Shown here: piece after piece, positions 44,845 to 52,869 of the stretch
Layout: the number at the start of each line of letters is the position of its first letter
Numbering within the stretch: the first letter of the stretch is position 1
NCBI GenBank assembly: GCA_031262985.1
Contig: JAISGQ010000028.1
Coordinates: 1-63,906, forward strand
DNA length: 63,906 nt
Source of the DNA: Oscillospiraceae bacterium
GTDB lineage: Bacteria > Bacillota > Clostridia > Oscillospirales > Acutalibacteraceae
Direction of reading: 5' to 3'
The notes under the pieces: model-generated
What the model saw: only the letters and a program-made list of their open reading frames with translations
Told to the model about the DNA's origin: nothing
Database searches by the model: none
Translations under genes and position numbers: made by a program

Positions 44845-45114
44845 TCAAATTCTGTGCATGGAGTTGAATATGTCGTCGTGCATGATGTGAACCGACAGCC
44901 CCTTGTCCTCGCCGTACTGCGTCAGCTTCTCCCTGAAATCGTGGAAGGTGGTTTTGCTGTCGCTTATTTCAACCATCATAATCATGGCGAACAAGTCCTG
45001 CAAAACCGACTGCGTTACGTCGGTTACGTTAGCTCCGCTTTCGGCGCAGATGCCGGAAACTCCCGCAAGAATACCTACCATATCCTTGCCTATTACGGTG
45101 ATTACAGCTCTCAT
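44845..45114 (-). CDS. ACT-domain protein (UPF0237)
   Basis: 89 residues: [36 protein letters not shown] is the ACT fold typical of UPF0237 proteins; [10 protein letters not shown] follows. It probably binds a small ligand and regulates the UPF0210 partner, which starts 17 bases downstream. AAGGAGG upstream of the ATG. Confidence 0.92.
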   Translation of the reverse strand: MRAVITVIGKDMVGILAGVSGICAESGANVTDVTQSVLQDLFAMIMMVEISDSKTTFHDFREKLTQYGEDKGLSVHIMHDDIFNSMHRI

Positions 45115-45242
45115 GTGAGTGCCTCCTTGTATTGAAATGTGTGGGTGGGTGTGATAGAATGGTGGGGACGGCGAATGAGGAATGGGTTGTTGACGATAGA
45201 GGTGCTTCGCCGTTTGATTACGGTAGCGTTTGGGGAGGGGAC

Positions 45243-45454
45243 GCCCTACAGATCGCAAGTGTTGCTTACCTTATTGCTACGCTGTTCCTGTCGCTAATTC
45301 CTGTAGCTTACGTAAAGCGAGGGGGAGACAGGTTTGTCTGTCGGAGATGCCCTATAGGTCGCAAGCGTTGCTTACCTTATTGCTACGCTGTTCTTGTCGC
45401 TAATTCCTGTAGCCTACGTAAAGCGAGGGGGAGGCAGGTTTGTCTAACGGGGAA
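45243..45454 (+). repeat. Two tandem 106-bp units
   Basis: Units 45243-45348 and 45349-45454 differ at only several positions. Each contains GGTCGCAAG, TTGCTTACCTTATTGCTACG, TCGCTAATTCCTGTAGC and TACGTAAAGCGAGGGGGA. They start with the GCCCTATAGGTCGC word of the composite repeat. Function unknown. Confidence 0.88.
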
Positions 45455-45676
45455 GCCCTGCTCCCTCACTGCGGCTTTGAATGATAGGGGTGCATTACAG
45501 TAGAATTTGGGGAGGAGTACCCTATAGGTCGCACGGCGACCTATACAGGGGAACCCCCGACGAGGGTTCCCTACGGGAAAATGTCCTTAGGGACATTTTC
45601 GCCTACCTTCCTGCGTTTTTCTGACGATTAAAGAGTTTCGCCCTCTGCGGAGGGCGACTTAGGGTGCTACCCGATT

Positions 45677-45777
45677 CTAAATTAACTTAGAAAGCAACAA
45701 AGAAAAGCGCGAAAAAGCTTTCGTATATGGGTTTTTTGGGCTTTTCTTGCATTGTTTTGTTAGTTAATTTTGAATGT
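45677..45777 (+). mobile_element. Family 1b MITE-like element within composite repeat F
   Basis: Opposite-orientation relative of 37861-37960 with the same ends and flanks. Inner stem AAGAAAAGC / GCTTTTCTT. It lies between the fifth and sixth hairpins of the composite. Confidence 0.8.
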
Positions 45778-45891
45778 GAACCATGCAAGCCTTTGAGAAA
45801 GGCTTGACCTAAACTTTAACTCCTTGGCAACAGATTGAAGTTAACGGATTGAAGTTGATAACAAATTTTAGTTAGATATTAAATTAAAGGT

Positions 45892-46710
45892 GTGTGCAAA
45901 ACAGTGACCGATTACAAAAAGATTGATTGCCATCTCCACAGCGAGTTCTCCTACGACAGTGAGGAGAAAATCGAGAACATCCTCAAAACAGCGGCGGAAC
46001 GCGGGCTGTATGCCGTCGCGCTGACCGACCACTGCGAGATGAACGCGCCGGAGGACAGCAGAGGTGAACCCAAGGTGCTGGAGGGTCTCCAAAAACTCCG
46101 CTCCCTCAGAGAGCCGTACAGCGGCGGGCTTATCGTCCTGTGCGGCGCGGAGGTAGGACAGGCAACCCAGAACTACGCCGCGGCAAATCACTTCATAGAA
46201 ACAGCAAAGCTTGATTTCATCCTCGGCTCTATACACAATACAAAAGCGGAGGAGGACTTCTACTTCATAGATTTCAGCAAGCGCGACCCGCTCCCCCTCT
46301 ACACCGCCTACTTAGGCGAGATGCTGGAACTAATTGAGTGGGGGAGGTTCGACTCCCTCGCACATCTCACATATCCGCTCAGGTACATAACCGAAAAGTA
46401 CGGCATAGCTATCGACCACTCCGCGCTGTATCCGCAGTATGACGCCATTCTCTCACTGCTCGCGGAGAAGGAGCTTGCGCTGGAGGTGAACACCTCCTCC
46501 GTCAAGAACGGCGGCGGTCTCTGCCCCGATTTCACCTTCATAAAGCGGTTTTTCGACTTAGGCGGCAGGCGTATCACCTTCGGCAGTGACTCCCATCAGG
46601 CGCAGTACATAGGCACAGGCATAGACAACGCGCGGGAGGCGGCACTGGCGGCGGGATTTAAAAATGCGGTGATATATAAAAACCGAAGCCCGATTGAAGT
46701 CGCGCTGTAG
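45892..46710 (+). CDS. PHP-domain histidinol-phosphatase (HisJ/HisK type)
   Basis: 272 residues. PHP metal motifs: DCHLHSEFSYDSEEK at the start, ALTDHCEMN, CGAEVGQ, FILGSIHN, LAHLTYP, and FGSDSHQAQ near the end. This is the monofunctional histidinol-phosphatase type, dephosphorylating L-histidinol phosphate; other phosphoesterase roles are possible since no his genes are nearby. GTG at 45892 or GTG at 45904; AAAGG favours neither strongly. Confidence 0.88.
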   Translation: MCKTVTDYKKIDCHLHSEFSYDSEEKIENILKTAAERGLYAVALTDHCEMNAPEDSRGEPKVLEGLQKLRSLREPYSGGLIVLCGAEVGQATQNYAAANHFIETAKLDFILGSIHNTKAEEDFYFIDFSKRDPLPLYTAYLGEMLELIEWGRFDSLAHLTYPLRYITEKYGIAIDHSALYPQYDAILSLLAEKELALEVNTSSVKNGGGLCPDFTFIKRFFDLGGRRITFGSDSHQAQYIGTGIDNAREAALAAGFKNAVIYKNRSPIEVAL

Positions 46711-46738
46711 TTTACTGTGGGAGTAGTAGCAAGCTGTT

Positions 46739-46951
46739 CTACTCCTCGCTCTGCTTATTCTTGAGCGGGGCTTTTTCTCCGTTTTCGTCTACTATATAGG
46801 TATTGTCGAGCTGAGTTCGCAGGCTCTCCCGAAATTCGGAGATGTACTGCTTTCGGAGCATATCCCGCTCCTGTGTCTCCTCGGGGGACAGCCCGACGCT
46901 TTTGCTCTTTTTCGCAAGTTGGTTGATTCTGTCAATCAGCTTCTTTTCCAT
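46739..46951 (-). CDS. DUF896 (YnzC/UPF0291) protein
   Basis: 70 residues: LIDRINQLAKKSKSVGLSPEETQERDMLRKQYISEFRESLRTQL is the DUF896 helix-loop-helix. Small cytosolic protein; relatives are linked to the SOS response or stress but the role is unproven. It is followed by nothing on the same strand. Confidence 0.92.
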   Translation of the reverse strand: MEKKLIDRINQLAKKSKSVGLSPEETQERDMLRKQYISEFRESLRTQLDNTYIVDENGEKAPLKNKQSEE

Positions 46952-47017
46952 TTGCAGGACACACCCGCCTTTCTGTCCTCATTGCTCACAGCAGGAGGAG
47001 AGCCAAGCCGTTCTCCA

Positions 47018-47743
47018 CTACTCCTCGCTCCAGTTGTGCCAGACATTCTGCACATCGTCGTTGTCCTCGAGCATATCGAGCAGCTTCTGCATCTTCGCTA
47101 CGTCCTCGGGAGCGGTAAGCTCCGTCATAACGTCGGGGAGCTGTTCGACCTCGCATGAGGCGAACTCGTAGCCGAGCGCGGAGAGTGCCTCCGCCACTGT
47201 GCCTAAATCGTTCGGCTCGGTGTATATGAAGAACGCGCCGTCCTCCGACTTGAAATCCTCCGCGCCGGATTCTATGGCGTGTTCCATGACCGTGTCCTCG
47301 TCTAAGTCCTCAGACTCGACGGCTATTACTCCTCTTCGCTTGAACATGAATGAGACGCAGCCTGTCGCGCCTAAGTTACCGCCGAACTTATCAAAATAGT
47401 GGCGCAAATCGGCGGCTGTCCTGTTTCTGCTGTCGGTGAGAGCCTCCACGATAACCGCCACGCCTGAGGGACCGTAGCCCTCATACACGAGCGCCTCGTA
47501 GGTCTTGCCGTCATTTTCTCCCGACGCCTTCTTTATCAGACGCTCGATGTTTTCATTGGGGACGTTGTTCGCCTTCGCCTTTGCTATGCAGTCGCGGAGC
47601 TTCGTGTTCGAGACAGGGTCGGGTCCTCCCTCTTTGACTGCCACAGTAAGCTCGCGTCCTACTTTGGTGAATATCTTGGCACGCTGTCCGTCGGTTTTCT
47701 CTTTCTTCCTCTTGATTGTACTCCATTTGGAATGTCCTGACAT
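47018..47743 (-). CDS. YebC/PmpR-family protein
   Basis: 241 residues. Start SGHSKWSTIKRKKEKTDGQRAKIFTKVGRELTVA and the motifs NIERLIKKASG, YEGYGPSGVAVIVEALTDSRNRTAADLRH are unmistakable. Members act as transcription regulators or help ribosomes at stalling motifs. Good GGAGGAACAG before the ATG. Confidence 0.95.
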   Translation of the reverse strand: MSGHSKWSTIKRKKEKTDGQRAKIFTKVGRELTVAVKEGGPDPVSNTKLRDCIAKAKANNVPNENIERLIKKASGENDGKTYEALVYEGYGPSGVAVIVEALTDSRNRTAADLRHYFDKFGGNLGATGCVSFMFKRRGVIAVESEDLDEDTVMEHAIESGAEDFKSEDGAFFIYTEPNDLGTVAEALSALGYEFASCEVEQLPDVMTELTAPEDVAKMQKLLDMLEDNDDVQNVWHNWSEE

Positions 47744-47961
47744 TCTGCTGTTCCTCCCTTGGTTTTGCCTGTACTTGGTATTATTGCTCCGGTAATTTTA
47801 TCACATTATTCCTATATCTTCAAGAATGATTTTTCGGAGGCTTCGCGCCTCCATCAAAAGATTGCAAAAGGGCATATAAAATTGTATATATTACACAATT
47901 AATTTTTATATATAACATGTATTTTTTGGTTCATACGCATATTTAGTGTTATTTTTTGTTG

Positions 47962-47990
47962 TTGATTTCCCAAAATATTTGTGATATAAT
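47962..47990 (+). promoter_or_regulatory. Promoter of the putative antitoxin RNA
   Basis: TTGATT (47962-47967), 17-base spacer, TATAAT (47985-47990). Predicted start near 47997. It directs transcription across the small toxin gene in antisense. Confidence 0.8.
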
Positions 47991-47996
47991 AAATAC

Positions 47997-48090
47997 GAAA
48001 GGTGGCACTGTCGATAAGACGGTTCGCCCCCAGATGTTTTCAGTTAAAGAAATAACCGCCAACTTGGGTGAGCTGGGCGGTTATTTCTCT
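47997..48090 (+). ncRNA. Putative antisense antitoxin RNA
   Basis: A short transcript of about 90 bases from the promoter at 47962-47990 to the bidirectional hairpin 48054-48082. Its 3' part is complementary to the end of the toxin mRNA. Its 5' end (AAAGGTGGCACTGTC) resembles the 5' end of the toxin mRNA (AAAGGTGTCATTGTC), so the two transcripts begin with like sequences. A role as antitoxin is inferred from layout. Confidence 0.6.
48054..48082. terminator. Shared bidirectional terminator
   Basis: AACCGCC / GGCGGTT stem with a 15-base inner part (AACTT and GGGTGAGCT partly pairing), A/T-rich on both flanks. It overlaps the toxin stop codon by two bases and would end both convergent transcripts. 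Confidence 0.75.
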
Positions 48091-48155
48091 TTATGTACGT
48101 TGAGAATACGGTCTAATAAGACTAAAATAACTATTAAAGCTATTACATATTCCAT
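48081..48155 (-). CDS. 24-residue hydrophobic peptide, putative type I toxin
   Basis: The peptide begins MEYVIALIVILVLL, a single membrane span, and ends with charged residues (..HKEK). An AAGAAGGGGGGG ribosome site is 6 bases upstream. It has its own consensus promoter about 75 bases upstream and an opposing promoter beyond the shared terminator. This is the layout of Fst/TxpA-like membrane toxins controlled by antisense RNA. No family match in sequence is claimed; function is inferred. Confidence 0.65.
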   Translation of the reverse strand: MEYVIALIVILVLLDRILNVHKEK

Positions 48156-48230
48156 AGCGACACCCCCCCTTCTTACCAAGGGGCGAGATTGAACCGCCTA
48201 TACCGTGTGACAATGACACCTTTCCATGAA

Positions 48231-48259
48231 ATTTTAACACATATTTTCTCAATTTTCAA
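48231..48259 (-). promoter_or_regulatory. Promoter of the putative toxin mRNA
   Basis: On the minus strand TTGAAA (48259-48254), 17-base spacer, TAAAAT (48236-48231). The leader contains GGTGTCATTGTCACACGG, which is self-complementary in part (GTGTCATTGTCACAC) and could hide the ribosome site. Confidence 0.75.
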
Positions 48260-48415
48260 CCCTTTTTGAGTTTTTCTTGGGCGTTTTCTAAGTTATTGAT
48301 ATGCCAATTAAACCTCGCCATTCAGCGCGTGTGTTGTGTGCAAAATCGTTGAAATACAGCCGTTTTCTCTTGAAGGTGTGGCAAGGTTTAATCGAGGAAG
48401 CAATAATTAATTCCC

Positions 48416-48470
48416 GTGTGACAATGACACCTTTCGACCGGATTTTAACATATGATGTGAAAATTTGCAA
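48416..48470 (-). promoter_or_regulatory. Second copy of the toxin-type promoter and leader start
   Basis: TTGCAA (48470-48465), 17-base spacer, TAAAAT (48447-48442), then AAAGGTGTCATTGTCACACGG as in the toxin leader. No toxin-like frame follows; downstream (48309-48392) is a pair of 11-base arms, AAACCTTGCCA and its near-complement TGGCGAGGTTT. It could be a decayed second locus or a small RNA. Confidence 0.6.
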
Positions 48471-48567
48471 CACTTTCACTCGGAGTTTCTGCCAAATTTT
48501 CAAAGGAGGTTTAATACTGATTCGCACTCCGCACTCCGCAGTCCGTACTCCTACTGCCTCCGCTCTA

Positions 48568-49740
48568 TCAAAGTGCCAGCTTGTAGATTTCGTAAACGTC
48601 GTTCGCTGTGAGCTTTGCGAATCCGCCCACTGTGAAGCTGTCGTTGCCCGTGCATTTTTGCGCCATCTCGGCTATCGCGCTGTCGTCTATTCCCGCCTCC
48701 GAGAGGGAGGTGGGAAGTCCTATCGACTTAAAGAAGTTCTTGAGGCACTTGATTCCTCCCAGCGCGGTCTCCGCGGGATTCTCGAAATTCATGCTGACAT
48801 CCCACACTCTGTTTGCGAACTGAGCCACGCGCATGACGTTGTTCTCCATCACGTAGCGCATCCACGCGGGGAAGATTATAGCCAAGCCCGCGCCGTGAGC
48901 TATGTCGTACATAGCAGAAAGCTCATGCTCTATGCCGTGACTTGCCCAGTCCTCCGTCCTGCCTGTGCCGAACAGCCCGTTATGCGCAACCGCGCCTGCC
49001 CACATGACATTCGCGCGGGAGGCGTAGTCCCCGGGGTTTTCGAGAACCTTCGGCACATTTACGATTATCGTTTTCAGTCCCGCCTCGCACAGACGGTCGG
49101 TGAAGTCCACTCCCTGCTCGTTTGTGAAGTACCGCTCCATGATATGCGCCATTATGTCCGCCGCTCCGCACGCCGTCTGGTAAGCGGGGAGAGTGTAAGT
49201 CAGGACGGGATTCATTATAGAAAACACAGGGCGCGTCAGCTCGTTTGTACAGCCGTATTTCCTGCCTGTCAGCTCGTTTGTGATAACCGTGCTGGGGGAG
49301 CTTTCACTGCCCGCCGCCGGAATGGTGAGGACAGTAGCTACAGGCAGTGCTGTCTTCGGCGCGGCATTTCCGCAGTAGAAATCCCACACGTCGCCGTCAT
49401 AGGGTACTCCCATTGCGATTGCCTTCGAGGAGTCGATAGCCGAGCCGCCGCCTACAGCGAGGATGAAGCCTATTCCCTCTTTTCTGCACAGCTCCACTCC
49501 CTCGTGAACGAGTGTAAGGCGGGGGTTGGGCATAACTCCGCCGAGTTCCTTATACTCCACGCCCGCGTCGTCGAGCGATTTGCGAACTCTGGCTAAAAGC
49601 CCGCTCCTCTCGGCAGACGAGCCGCCGTAGTGCAGGAGAATCTTGCCGCCGTAGTACTCCTTCACCCTGCTCCCCACAGTGTTTTCGGTATCCTGCCCGA
49701 ATATGATTTTGGTGGGTACGAGAAATTCAAAATTAGTCAT
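48568..49740 (-). CDS. Iron-containing alcohol dehydrogenase (butanol dehydrogenase-like)
   Basis: 390 residues. NAD(P) motif GGGSAIDSSKAIAMG; metal ligands in GAADIMAHIMERYF and the GIEHELSAMYDIAHGAGLAI segment (H..H pattern with a second H). This matches BdhA/YqhD-type enzymes that reduce aldehydes with NADPH or NADH. The ATG has AAAAAGGAG upstream. Likely monocistronic. Confidence 0.93.
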   Translation of the reverse strand: MTNFEFLVPTKIIFGQDTENTVGSRVKEYYGGKILLHYGGSSAERSGLLARVRKSLDDAGVEYKELGGVMPNPRLTLVHEGVELCRKEGIGFILAVGGGSAIDSSKAIAMGVPYDGDVWDFYCGNAAPKTALPVATVLTIPAAGSESSPSTVITNELTGRKYGCTNELTRPVFSIMNPVLTYTLPAYQTACGAADIMAHIMERYFTNEQGVDFTDRLCEAGLKTIIVNVPKVLENPGDYASRANVMWAGAVAHNGLFGTGRTEDWASHGIEHELSAMYDIAHGAGLAIIFPAWMRYVMENNVMRVAQFANRVWDVSMNFENPAETALGGIKCLKNFFKSIGLPTSLSEAGIDDSAIAEMAQKCTGNDSFTVGGFAKLTANDVYEIYKLAL

Positions 49741-49902
49741 AGGTGTAATTGCTCCTTTTTCATGTAAAATTTCGGAAAATTATAAGTATATTATATACGC
49801 AAACCCTTGCTAAATCAATGTGTTTTTGCAAATTGCAAACGGCGAAGAGAAATTGCAAATTGCCTGCTTACGGCAAGTGGGGAAACTCCAAAATAAAAAT
49901 AC

Positions 49903-49935
49903 AGGCTTGCGCGATATAAAATACCGCGCAAGCCT
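49903..49935 (-). terminator. Terminator of rnpB
   Basis: AGGCTTGCGCG / CGCGCAAGCCT perfect stem, followed on the minus strand by GTATTTTTATTTT. It lies about 10 bases after the RNase P RNA 3' end. Confidence 0.9.
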
Positions 49936-49944
49936 ATATTTGTA

Positions 49945-50304
49945 AAACGAGCGGAACGATAAGCCGAGTTCTGTCGCGAACGGTTATCTATCTCGACTGT
50001 CTGTTGCCAGACAGCTCAAGCCATCTCCATGAACCTGACGGGCAGCCAATGCGGTTCTCCACGATGTTGCACCGGATAGGGTTTACATAGCCATGGAGTT
50101 TCCTCCATGCTGGTGAGCTCTTACCTCGCCTTTCCAGCCTTACCCGCGCGGCTTGGTGAGTTCCTCGCAGGCGGTATATCTCTGTTGCACTTTCCCTAGG
50201 GTCGCCCCCGGCGGCCGTTAGCCGTTATCCTTGCCCTGTGGTGCTCGGACTTTCCTCATGCGTATTCCTTTCGAAAAACGCACGCAACCGTTTATTCCAC
50301 TCGT
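49945..50304 (-). ncRNA. rnpB: RNase P RNA, bacterial class A
   Basis: On the minus strand it shows the conserved GAGGAAAGTCCGAGC (P4 5' strand, CR-I), AACGGCCGCCGGGGGCGACC, AGGGAAAGTGCAACAGA, TAAACCCTATCCGGTGCAAC, and the CR-V ACAGAACTCGGCTTA near the 3' end. The P1 arms GAGTGGAA and TTCCGCTC close the molecule at both ends. About 360 nt with the class A pattern. It cleaves 5' leaders from tRNA precursors. Confidence 0.95.
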
Positions 50305-50376
50305 TACAGCTATATTTTAACTTGAAAAGACAAATTTGTCAAATATATGACGTAAATTATGCGATGTTAAATTCTG

Positions 50377-51276
50377 TTACTGCTTCTCCTCGGTGTTCTC
50401 CTGTGTCTGTATGGGAGCAGGAGCTGCTTCTGCTACGGGAGCAGGAGCAGGTGCAGGTGCAACAACAGGAGCAGTCTGTGTAGGTTGCAGAGGTGCGCCG
50501 GGAGTATAGTACGCAGGCTGCTGGGGCTGCATAGGCTGCATAGGCTGCATAGGCTGCACGGGCGGCGCGTATTGTATGGGAGCAGTCGGCTGGACGTATA
50601 CTCCTGCCGCCGCTTGCTGTGCGGCAAACGCTTGCTGTGCCTCGAGTGCCCTCTCGTAGGCGGCGTAACGCTTCCTCCTCTGCGCGCCCGAAACGCTGTT
50701 TACAATCAGCCAGACAAACAAGAGTATAATCACAACGGGGAAAAGAATGAGTATTTCCTTAGGTCCTTGTCTTATGTCGAGATGATTGTCGCCCACTAAA
50801 GCTCTGAAGTCGGAGGCGGTGTATGCCGTTTGCACCCAATCTGTCATAGCCTCCGCGCCGAAGCCCATGTACTCCTGCTCAGTAACTCTGATATACCCTC
50901 CCAGCACAATAGGCTCAAAGGTTACTGCTGTTTCCATGTAATATTTGTCGAAAGGACCGTTGTCGCCGCCTGCAACAACGACGATATACTCCCCGTTGCT
51001 TGTTTCGCACAGGTGGAAGGTCTTGGTTGTTCTGCCGTCCTCCTCCTCGTAGGCGAAAGAACCGGCGAGGTCTACAAGCTTGACCTCCGACCACTTGCCT
51101 ACACTGCCGGACTTGTCAAACTCTACGGGAACTACAGGCTGCATATAGAGGTAAATTCCGAGTGCGGCAAGCCCTATGATAGCTAAGATTAAAATGATGT
51201 TCCAAATCGCCGTTTTCTTTTTTGAAGGCGGCAGGGCAGGATGAATTACGATGTTAGGTATTGTTACATTTTGCAT
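50377..51276 (-). CDS. Membrane protein with Pro/Gln/Ala-rich tail
   Basis: 299 residues, unrecognized. The N-terminal span at about residues 24-46, a DUF-like extracytoplasmic domain of about 125 residues, second span at about 172-193, then a cytosolic tail with MQPMQP repeats and AP/PA repeats ending in QTQENTEEKQ. It lies alone between rnpB and the next gene. The repeat region may vary in copy number. Confidence 0.65.
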   Translation of the reverse strand: MQNVTIPNIVIHPALPPSKKKTAIWNIILILAIIGLAALGIYLYMQPVVPVEFDKSGSVGKWSEVKLVDLAGSFAYEEEDGRTTKTFHLCETSNGEYIVVVAGGDNGPFDKYYMETAVTFEPIVLGGYIRVTEQEYMGFGAEAMTDWVQTAYTASDFRALVGDNHLDIRQGPKEILILFPVVIILLFVWLIVNSVSGAQRRKRYAAYERALEAQQAFAAQQAAAGVYVQPTAPIQYAPPVQPMQPMQPMQPQQPAYYTPGAPLQPTQTAPVVAPAPAPAPVAEAAPAPIQTQENTEEKQ

Positions 51277-51538
51277 AATACTAAATCCCCCTCATATTAA
51301 TTGACCGCATATAGCAACGCCAACAGGAATTGCCATAAAAGACGACCGAGTTCATTATAACCTATTTTTTTACAAAAGTATACACTTTTTGATTATTTTT
51401 GACAAGCTGTTGTCAACTTTACGCTCTGTCACCCGCCGCCTCATCACAGCATATTATGTGATTGCACAGGAGCAGCAGTAGCAGTAGTAGTGCGTACTGC
51501 TGTATCGTTCAAAAGCAAAGGAGTGTGGTTATGCAATT

Positions 51539-52852
51539 ATGTTAATTTTCACATCAAATACGCCGCTCAGTTTTTCGGCGGTTATAGATATTTTAGGATA
51601 TATTTCCCTCGGAGTACTTGCCGCAGTTCTTCTCACGGCACTTATCTACTCCGGATTTAAATTTATCATATGGGTCTCAATGAAACAACGGCTCAGGAGA
51701 AGAAGCAAGCCGGCGAACTACAAGAAACGCCGCGATGAGTTTTGTGTTCGCAACAAGCTGTGCGACACGTGCTGCTGCTGTGTCTACTGCCACAGGTGCA
51801 GAGGAGGCTATTTTGAGGATGAGCCGCGTCCCTGCGGCTGTAATGCGCCTCCCTGCGGCAAGCGTGAGGAGGAAGATGAAGCGGGAGAGGAGGAGAGCGG
51901 CGATTTTTTTAATGAAGCTCCCGCGCCAATCGGTTCGGGAGTAGAAGCCCCTACTCCGTCTCTTTCGGGAGATGAAGCCCCTGCTCCGCGCGTGTCGGGA
52001 GCACAAGCCCTTTTGGCGCAGGAGAAGCCCGATTCCGCCTCCCCTGACCTCGCCCGCGAGGAGGAGAACGACTCCCTCTCAGATGAGATTTTCGGCGACT
52101 TCGACGCGGCGGGCTTTGTCTACGACAAGGAGCAGGAGATATTCTACTCGAAACTCTCAGCGTGGCAGAAGGAGCTCGGCTACGGCGATTTGTACGACGA
52201 CATAGCGGCGAACACCTCGATTATATTCAACTGCGAGCCGATTTTCTTCGACTACGACGGAAAAACATGGCGCATTGAGCTGTGGAAGGGGCAGTACGGA
52301 ATCACTGCGGGAGCGGAAATAGGCGTCTATCTCTGCGACGACCCCGCCTTCATGTGCGGCAGCGAGAGGATATTCCGCGCGGCGAACGAGGAGGAGTACC
52401 TCCCTATGTCGTTTGAGCTGAAAAAGGACGGTCGCCCCTTCTTCAAGAGGAGCGGCACGCACTGGTGGCTAACGGGCTTTAAGCTCGGAGCGTTCGTCAC
52501 TCCGAAGCAGTTTAGCATGGATGTGTCTATCGGTATGCTGGACAGCGAGATGGCAAAGGCGTTCACAAACGCGCTTTACCGCCTCGGCTATACTTCCTCT
52601 GACATATTTGTCGGGGAGGATATGTCCGTGCGGTTCTCCTTCACAAAGCCGCACTCCGCGCAGCCCATGGGGCAGGGGTCGCTTACCGCAAAGCTTATTC
52701 TCCTCCAAGACAGAATACTCTGTAAGCTGTTCAATTTTATTACGGCTAAGGCGATAGGCACGGCGGCAAAGCTCGAGCTGTTCAAACTCAAAACGCCATT
52801 CGGATACAAACGACTGCTCGATATTAAAAAATTCCAAAAATTCATGAAATGA
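51539..52852 (+). CDS. DUF4474 protein with Cys-rich segment
   Basis: 437 residues. One N-terminal span (about residues 12-40), then a basic Cys-rich block (CVRNKLCDTCCCCVYCHRC, RPCGCNAPPCGK) with at least a dozen Cys, an acidic low-complexity region with EAPAP repeats, and a C-terminal DUF4474 domain (GFVYDKEQEIFYSKL, LWKGQYGITAGAEIGVY). DUF4474 has no known function. The Cys block could bind metals. AAAGGAG lies 20 bases from the ATG, so start choice is uncertain. Confidence 0.75.
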   Translation: MLIFTSNTPLSFSAVIDILGYISLGVLAAVLLTALIYSGFKFIIWVSMKQRLRRRSKPANYKKRRDEFCVRNKLCDTCCCCVYCHRCRGGYFEDEPRPCGCNAPPCGKREEEDEAGEEESGDFFNEAPAPIGSGVEAPTPSLSGDEAPAPRVSGAQALLAQEKPDSASPDLAREEENDSLSDEIFGDFDAAGFVYDKEQEIFYSKLSAWQKELGYGDLYDDIAANTSIIFNCEPIFFDYDGKTWRIELWKGQYGITAGAEIGVYLCDDPAFMCGSERIFRAANEEEYLPMSFELKKDGRPFFKRSGTHWWLTGFKLGAFVTPKQFSMDVSIGMLDSEMAKAFTNALYRLGYTSSDIFVGEDMSVRFSFTKPHSAQPMGQGSLTAKLILLQDRILCKLFNFITAKAIGTAAKLELFKLKTPFGYKRLLDIKKFQKFMK

Positions 52853-52869
52853 AAAGCAGGTGATTACTA

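Larger units (their letters stand above)
45190..45850 (+). repeat. Composite hairpin repeat, copy F, expanded
   Basis: Long copy that fills the gap before the PHP gene. It has two 106-bp tandem units in place of the first hairpin, then a normal GGTCGCACGGCGACC, GGGGAACC/GGGTTCCC, AAAATGTCC/GGACATTTT, GCCCTCTGCGGAGGGC, AGGGTGCTACCC, the variant MITE, CAAGCCTTTGAGAAAGGCTTG and repeated CAGATTGAAGTT words to about 45850. Confidence 0.88.

Noticed and set aside
45132-45503. 123-codon frame before the PHP gene
   Set aside because: Crosses the 106-bp tandem repeats; no protein similarity.
48262-48300. Fifth family 1 MITE (TTTTCTAAGTTATTGAT)
   Set aside because: Only a short end-like match, without the other end or inner stem.
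48301-49596. 431-codon plus-strand frame
   Set aside because: Antisense to the alcohol dehydrogenase gene, which has full family motifs; the long frame reflects high-GC codon bias.
50433-50627. Leu/Cys repeat frame
   Set aside because: Other-frame reading of the MQP/AP repeats in the membrane protein gene.
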